In this document: piece after piece, positions 60,216 through 64,000 of the stretch
How the letters are laid out: the number at the start of each line of letters is the position of its first letter
Numbering within the stretch: the stretch's first letter is position 1
NCBI RefSeq assembly: GCF_002563895.1
Contig: NZ_PDJB01000001.1
Span: 1,843,501-1,907,500, forward strand
Source: Pseudomonas lurida
GTDB taxonomy: Bacteria > Pseudomonadota > Gammaproteobacteria > Pseudomonadales > Pseudomonadaceae
Direction of reading: 5' to 3'
DNA: 64,000 bases
The notes under the pieces: model-generated
What the model saw: the letters and a program-made list of their open reading frames with translations, nothing else
What the model was told of the DNA's origin: nothing
Databases searched by the model: none
Position numbers and translations under genes: made by a program

Positions 60216-61205
60216 TCAATTCGAGCTTACAAAGGCATCGGAATGAAAAAATTTGGGGGGCAGGCCGGCCTGAATAAGCGCCTCACGTGCTGTTCGAATC
60301 ATGGCCTCAGAGCCACAGGCATAGACTGAGGTGTCCGCCAAGTCGAGACCTTCTGCTAGCACTGCTTCTTGGACGTAGCCTGTGGCGCCCGTCCATTGCT
60401 CCTCTGCGCGAGACAGTACCGGTCTGTAATTTACGCGGAGTACAGGGAAGTCAGGGCGCCAGTATAGGTCCGGTTCCTTACGCCCGCCCCAATAGACGTA
60501 TATATCCTTGTTGTCGAAGGACCCAGGTTCGGCCTCTAAGGCTTCCAGCATGGCCTTTACTGGCGCGATACCGGTGCCGGTAGCCAAGAACACAAGATTC
60601 TGAGTATTCGCGCTGCGTAGACAGAAGGTACCGAGTGGTCCCTCCAGCCTGAGGAGGTCGTTTGCCTGAGCTTCACCGAACCAATACTGGCTCATGACAC
60701 CGTTAGGTACCTTACGGATATGCAGCTCCAGCTTGGCATCCTCGCGTTGTGCATTAGCAATGGAATAGCTGCGACGGACACCATCCTTGCCGATGACGTC
60801 AATGTACTGTCCAGCGAGGTAAACAAGTGCACTTTTAGGCGGTGTTCGGAATACGACTCGCACCACGTCGTCGGCCAAACGCTCGATGGAGTCGATGCGG
60901 CAAGGCATGGTTTTGATCTGGATATCGGCCAGTAACCCTAGATCCTCTATATCCAACTCGACATCACTGAGTGCAGCGCGGCAACAGGTAAGAATGGTAC
61001 CCGACGCACGCTCCTCTTCAGTTAGGGCCAGCTCCGGTTGAACCACTTCAGTCTCACCGCTGAGAACGTTCGCCTTGCAAACACCGCATCGCCCCGTGCG
61101 GCAGCTGTACTCAAGTACCGTTGCCTGTGATTTTGCACAATCAAGCAGGCTCTTGCCGCTTTCGGCATCGAAAGTTTTATGGTTGGACAAAATGATAGTA
61201 GGCAC
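60216..61205 (-). CDS. ddhD: CDP-6-deoxy-delta-3,4-glucoseen reductase (E3)
   Basis: DdhD (RfbI/AscD) passes electrons from NADH to DdhC. The 329-aa protein has an N-terminal plant-type [2Fe-2S] ferredoxin (Cys35, Cys40, Cys43, Cys74), a flavin domain (RRSYSIANA) and an NADH domain (FLATGTGIAPVKAMLE; YACGSEAMI). It is the first gene of the minus-strand operon. The start is GTG at 61205 with a weak ribosome site. Confidence 0.93.
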   Translation of the reverse strand: MPTIILSNHKTFDAESGKSLLDCAKSQATVLEYSCRTGRCGVCKANVLSGETEVVQPELALTEEERASGTILTCCRAALSDVELDIEDLGLLADIQIKTMPCRIDSIERLADDVVRVVFRTPPKSALVYLAGQYIDVIGKDGVRRSYSIANAQREDAKLELHIRKVPNGVMSQYWFGEAQANDLLRLEGPLGTFCLRSANTQNLVFLATGTGIAPVKAMLEALEAEPGSFDNKDIYVYWGGRKEPDLYWRPDFPVLRVNYRPVLSRAEEQWTGATGYVQEAVLAEGLDLADTSVYACGSEAMIRTAREALIQAGLPPKFFHSDAFVSSN

Positions 61206-61815
61206 GGGTCAGGCACCAACCTTGGCATTGGTAGCACAGTGATTGAATACATCCGACAGAATGTAAGGTGTTGTACACACCTGCTCCGAATTTTTGATTC
61301 CCATGTACGTTTACATCTCCTCTCGTCTGCCGCTGGAGCATCGCTGGGCATCCAGTGCGCAGACTACATGCCTTACGGCAGGTATTTATTTAATAATTTC
61401 AGGTAGCCATAAAGTGATGAACCTGAGAGCCAAGCCAACAAAATTCTGACAATTTGAGACTGCCGCAGCGTTGTACTGCAGCATATTTCGCCCTTCGCTT
61501 ACATTTGCTCCACTGAGAAAAAGGCTAAGCGGGCGACCTGGCAACACAGTGTCCCTTCCCCTGTGTCGCGATCGATCTACAGTCCTGCGTCACTGTTTTG
61601 CGCATAGGCCAAGCCCTACAACCCTCGCTCTTCACCGTTTACGGTGCGGGTTGATGCCTGCCTGTCTAATAATTGGCAGCAATTCTACCCGTTTGGAACC
61701 TTAACTGGAAATCAGGGATGGTTGGTGCTGTTGGCCCTCCTCAGTACGTCTTTTCCGAAGAAGTCATACTCTGTAACCCACCCGGTTTTGACACCCTTCC
61801 AGCATGACCTAAGTT
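61206..61815. other. Long non-coding stretch between ddhD and comEA
   Basis: About 610 bases without a convincing gene. The left part should hold the promoter of the minus-strand O-antigen operon; an inverted repeat AGGTGT-N5-ACACCT lies at 61266-61282. I find no ops/JUMPStart element on the minus strand. The short frames at 61471-61704 have no recognisable motif. The stretch may include the right border of the O-antigen island. Confidence 0.45.
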
Positions 61816-61846
61816 AGAAAAGCAGCTTCGGAAAAGCTGCTTTTCT
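61816..61846. terminator. Perfect hairpin just upstream of comEA
   Basis: AGAAAAGCAGCTT and AAGCTGCTTTTCT are perfect 13-bp complements around a 5-base loop, followed by CTTA. It has terminator form but is only 25 bases before the comEA start and no plus-strand gene lies directly upstream. It may be the old terminator of wbpM, which precedes comEA in related strains. Confidence 0.7.
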
Positions 61847-61871
61847 CTTACCAACGTCATGGAGCGTCAAA

Positions 61872-62204
61872 ATGCAAAACACCTACCTCACCTCCCTAAT
61901 CTTCGCTTTCCTCACCACTCTCTCCGTCACCACCACCGCAGCCCCGTCCATCAAGGCTGAAGCAGCCACTCCTATCACCGCCCAGATGCCCATGGCTGAG
62001 CAGTCTGCGAAGGTCAATTTGAACGCTGCCGACGCCGAAACCCTGCGTCGCGATTTGTTCGGCATTGGTGCTGCCAAAGCCAGGGCGATCATTGCCTACC
62101 GCGAAAGCAATGGCCCGTTCACGGCGGTGGATGAGTTGTTGGAAGTGAAGGGGATTGGCAAGGCTTTGCTAGAGAAGAACCGCGACAGGCTTGTAATCAA
62201 CTAA
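61872..62204 (+). CDS. ComEA-family helix-hairpin-helix DNA-binding protein
   Basis: A 110-aa exported protein. A signal peptide (residues 1-23, ending TTAAPS) is followed by a linker and a C-terminal double helix-hairpin-helix (KVNLNAADAETLRRDLFGIG, VDELLEVKGIGKALLEKNR) like that of ComEA, which binds DNA in the periplasm during uptake. In pseudomonads this gene is commonly the neighbour downstream of wbpM. Confidence 0.85.
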   Translation: MQNTYLTSLIFAFLTTLSVTTTAAPSIKAEAATPITAQMPMAEQSAKVNLNAADAETLRRDLFGIGAAKARAIIAYRESNGPFTAVDELLEVKGIGKALLEKNRDRLVIN

Positions 62205-62218
62205 GCCGATAAGGGGAG

Positions 62219-62240
62219 GCCGGTCACTGACCGGCTTTTT
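62219..62240 (+). terminator. comEA terminator
   Basis: GCCGGT-CACTG-ACCGGC stem followed by TTTTT, 15 bases past the comEA stop and overlapping the end of the convergent TetR gene. Confidence 0.85.
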
Positions 62241-62802
62241 CAGTTTCTGAAACCTGGGTTTTCACACTGGCCCGCACCACGTCCATGATTCGTCGCGCCA
62301 GTGCCTTGTCTTTAACGCCTCGCGCCAGCACCAAAGCACCTACCAGCGTTGACATCATCACCAGGCCTTGTGCATCGGTCTTTCTATCGCCCAGGGCGGT
62401 TTCAATCTGCTGGATCCGAGCGTCGAGCACCGCATCTGTCGTCGCACTTTGCTGGCCTCTCAGCCCTAGCTCCGAAGACATGGTCGGCAATGGGCAGCCT
62501 TCAGCCGGCGAGTTCAGGTGCCACTCCGACAGGTAGCTATCAATAAACCCTTCCAGTGGCCGTTCCTGGCTGAAGAGCATTTCGCAATGAGCATCCAACT
62601 CGGCAGCTGCGGCCTGCAGCGCCTTTTCCACCAGCTCGCCCTTGGATTTGAAATGCGCGTAGAACCCGCCGTGCGTCAGGTCCAGTGCCCTCATCAGCGG
62701 CTGCAAGCCGGTGGCGCCGATTCCGTCGCGGCGAAAGCGTACGGAGGCTTCCTTGATGATGCGTTGGTGGGTCTGGGCTTTATGGTCGGATGAATAACGC
62801 AT
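62224..62802 (-). CDS. TetR-family transcriptional regulator
   Basis: A 192-aa protein with an N-terminal TetR HTH (HQRIIKEASVRFRRDGIGATGLQPLMRALDLTHGGFYAHFKSKGELV). The C-terminal ligand domain has GCPLPTMSSELG, seen in repressors of the YxaF/LmrA-like group. The ATG at 62802 gives the standard start. It is divergent from the GntR gene, and its target is unknown. Confidence 0.85.
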   Translation of the reverse strand: MRYSSDHKAQTHQRIIKEASVRFRRDGIGATGLQPLMRALDLTHGGFYAHFKSKGELVEKALQAAAAELDAHCEMLFSQERPLEGFIDSYLSEWHLNSPAEGCPLPTMSSELGLRGQQSATTDAVLDARIQQIETALGDRKTDAQGLVMMSTLVGALVLARGVKDKALARRIMDVVRASVKTQVSETEKAGQ

Positions 62803-62907
62803 AGGGCGGCCTCGGTGACAGGCGTCAAGGTTAACCCACTCGAAGCGTTTCACACACATGGCCTAGGCGGTGGAATTGGCATGAAAAGTGATTACCTGTC
62901 TGTAGAG

Positions 62908-62922
62908 GATTGTTCAACAATC
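62908..62922. promoter_or_regulatory. Perfect palindrome GATTGTTCAACAATC upstream of gntR
   Basis: A 7-1-7 palindrome, 11 bases before the GntR start. It has the form of an FCD-type GntR operator (TTGTT-N-AACAA) and so probably serves autoregulation and control of the genes that follow. Confidence 0.65.
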
Positions 62923-62933
62923 GTGAGGTAACC

Positions 62934-63578
62934 ATGACGCTCAGCTTGTCTTTAGCCGACCAGATTGCGCTGGAGCTTCGTGCCGACATTATCGGCGGGC
63001 GGCTGTTGCCGGGCATGCCGTTGGTCGAAGTGGAGCTGGTAAAAGCCTACAACGCTTCGCGCAACACGATCCGCGAAGCGCTGCACCGGCTGGGCCAGGA
63101 AGGGCTGACCCGTTATGTGCGCAACAAGGGCGTTATGGTCCGTCGGCTGGCACGAGAGGAAGTGCGTGATTTGTTTGTGGTCCGTCGCACCCTGGAGTTG
63201 CAGGCCATCGCCCAAAGCGGTCCTCTGGCTGAGGATCAATCCGCGCGTATGCAAAACGCCATTGACGCCACCACCCTGGCCCGTGAGCGCGAAGACTGGC
63301 GTGCGGTCGCGACTCACAGCCTGGTGTTTCACCAACAAATCGTCAGCTTGATGCGCAGTCCCTTGTTCGATGAGTTTTTTGCCCAGGTGATCGCCCAGCT
63401 ACGCCTGGTGTTTTGCGCTGCGCCCGACGAGCAACGCTTCCAGTCGCCCTGGTTGGAGCGTGATCGCGAGATTTACACGTTATTGGTCCAGCAGGATAAA
63501 CCGGCTGCAGGGGAGGCGATGAGCCTGTACCTGGATGATTCGGAACGCCTGTCGTTAGCCTTGTTCAACCATCCCTGA
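62934..63578 (+). CDS. GntR-family (FCD) transcriptional regulator
   Basis: A 214-aa regulator. The N-terminal winged HTH (LADQIALELRADIIGGRLLPGMPLVEVELVKAYNASRNTIREALHRLGQEGLTRYVRNKGVMV) is followed by an all-helical FCD effector domain (DLFVVRRTLELQAIAQS, THSLVFHQQIVSL). It lies 15 bases before a DUF1989 gene, so it probably controls a nitrogen-compound catabolic operon that continues past the window. GTGAGG precedes the ATG at 62934. Confidence 0.88.
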   Translation: MTLSLSLADQIALELRADIIGGRLLPGMPLVEVELVKAYNASRNTIREALHRLGQEGLTRYVRNKGVMVRRLAREEVRDLFVVRRTLELQAIAQSGPLAEDQSARMQNAIDATTLAREREDWRAVATHSLVFHQQIVSLMRSPLFDEFFAQVIAQLRLVFCAAPDEQRFQSPWLERDREIYTLLVQQDKPAAGEAMSLYLDDSERLSLALFNHP

Positions 63579-63593
63579 TTGAGGATCTGCACC

Positions 63594-64000
63594 ATGTACA
63601 AAGACTATCCGGCCGCTTACCAGGTCAGCAAAGGTTCGGCGTTGCAGGTGGATACGGCGTTCTACGAGCGTATCCGTGATCGGGCTGACCAGCGCACGCT
63701 CGTTGAAAGCTTCGAGGTACCGATTCGCACGGGCAGGGCGTGGAAGGTGCCGGCCGGGCATGTGTTCCGGGTCACCACGCCGGTGGGGCCACAGGTGGGT
63801 GACTTCAATGTGTGGAACGCCAATGACCCTCGCGAGCGTTTGTGGGCGGCGCGTACGCGCCAGTTGCAAGGCGCGCATGTCAGCACCCATGACCGCTTAT
63901 GGTCGAACCTGCCCTTTCTGCGGCCGTTGGTGACGATCACCGACGACAGCCTGGCCGGTTACGGTATCGATGAGCACGGCGGTCGCTTGCACGATTTACT
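63594..64000 (+). CDS. Urea carboxylase-associated family protein (DUF1989), 5' part
   Basis: The first 135 residues of a DUF1989 protein, cut by the window end. Typical parts are EVPIRTGRAWKVPAGHVFRVTTPVGPQVGDFNVWN and RLWSNLPFLRPLVTITDDSL. Members occur with urea carboxylase, amidohydrolase or amino acid permease genes; some relatives act in guanidine and carboxyguanidine breakdown. It follows the GntR gene at 15 bases. Confidence 0.75.
   Translation, partial: MYKDYPAAYQVSKGSALQVDTAFYERIRDRADQRTLVESFEVPIRTGRAWKVPAGHVFRVTTPVGPQVGDFNVWNANDPRERLWAARTRQLQGAHVSTHDRLWSNLPFLRPLVTITDDSLAGYGIDEHGGRLHDL

Noticed and set aside
61471..61704. 77-codon open frame in the gap before comEA
   Set aside because: Rich in Arg, Pro and Leu with no motif, no clear ribosome site and no plausible context; treated as non-coding.

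Overview
The window is chromosomal DNA of a Pseudomonas, most likely of the P. fluorescens group. The evidence is the gene order ubiG-mtaD-mtnA-gyrA-serC-pheA-hisC-tyrA/aroA-cmk-rpsA-ihfB, the tyrA-aroA fusion, Thr83 in GyrA, high GC in the core genes, and repeated REP-type palindromes (cores like GTGGGAGC..GGCTTGCC) between genes. No rRNA, tRNA, CRISPR array or intact insertion sequence was seen.

Layout. 0-13.5 kb: a cell-surface/periplasmic pair, the wreck of a VapBC-type toxin-antitoxin pair, ridA facing ppnN, a membrane hydroxylase, fabV, a HAD hydrolase, a LysR gene divergent from an ArgD-like aminotransferase, then a purine group (punR/punC, a Tsx-like porin divergent from an NCS2 permease). 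13.5-21.7 kb: a plant-associated PipR-type signalling module. It has a LuxR solo, two proline-iminopeptidase-like hydrolases (one on each side) and a complete five-gene peptide-type ABC importer. A related lux-box-like palindrome precedes each peptidase. 21.7-39.0 kb: conserved core genes: yciK, mupP, ubiG, methylthioadenosine salvage, gyrA, the aromatic/serine operon, cmk, rpsA, ihfB, lapA.

39.3-61.2 kb is an O-antigen locus built of two operons that face each other. The plus-strand operon (39.3-48.1 kb) resembles the 3' half of the P. aeruginosa O11 locus: UDP-L-FucNAc synthesis (wbjBCD), a FucNAc-type transferase, a reductase, the initiating transferase wbpL, and wbpM. It has no flippase or polymerase. 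The minus-strand operon (61.2 down to 48.2 kb, visibly AT-richer at its distal end) carries the flippase, an EpsG/Wzy-like polymerase, three glycosyltransferases and an acyltransferase. It also carries the full ddhDABC set for CDP-3,6-dideoxy-4-keto-hexose, followed by a thiamine-diphosphate carboligase and a reductase. These fit YerE/YerF and suggest synthesis of CDP-yersiniose, a branched 3,6-dideoxyoctose. The two operons together would make one Wzx/Wzy-type O antigen; no wzz is visible.

61.8-64 kb returns to ordinary chromosome: a ComEA-like DNA-binding protein, a TetR gene, and a GntR gene with a perfect palindrome in its promoter preceding a DUF1989 (urea-carboxylase-associated) gene cut by the window end.
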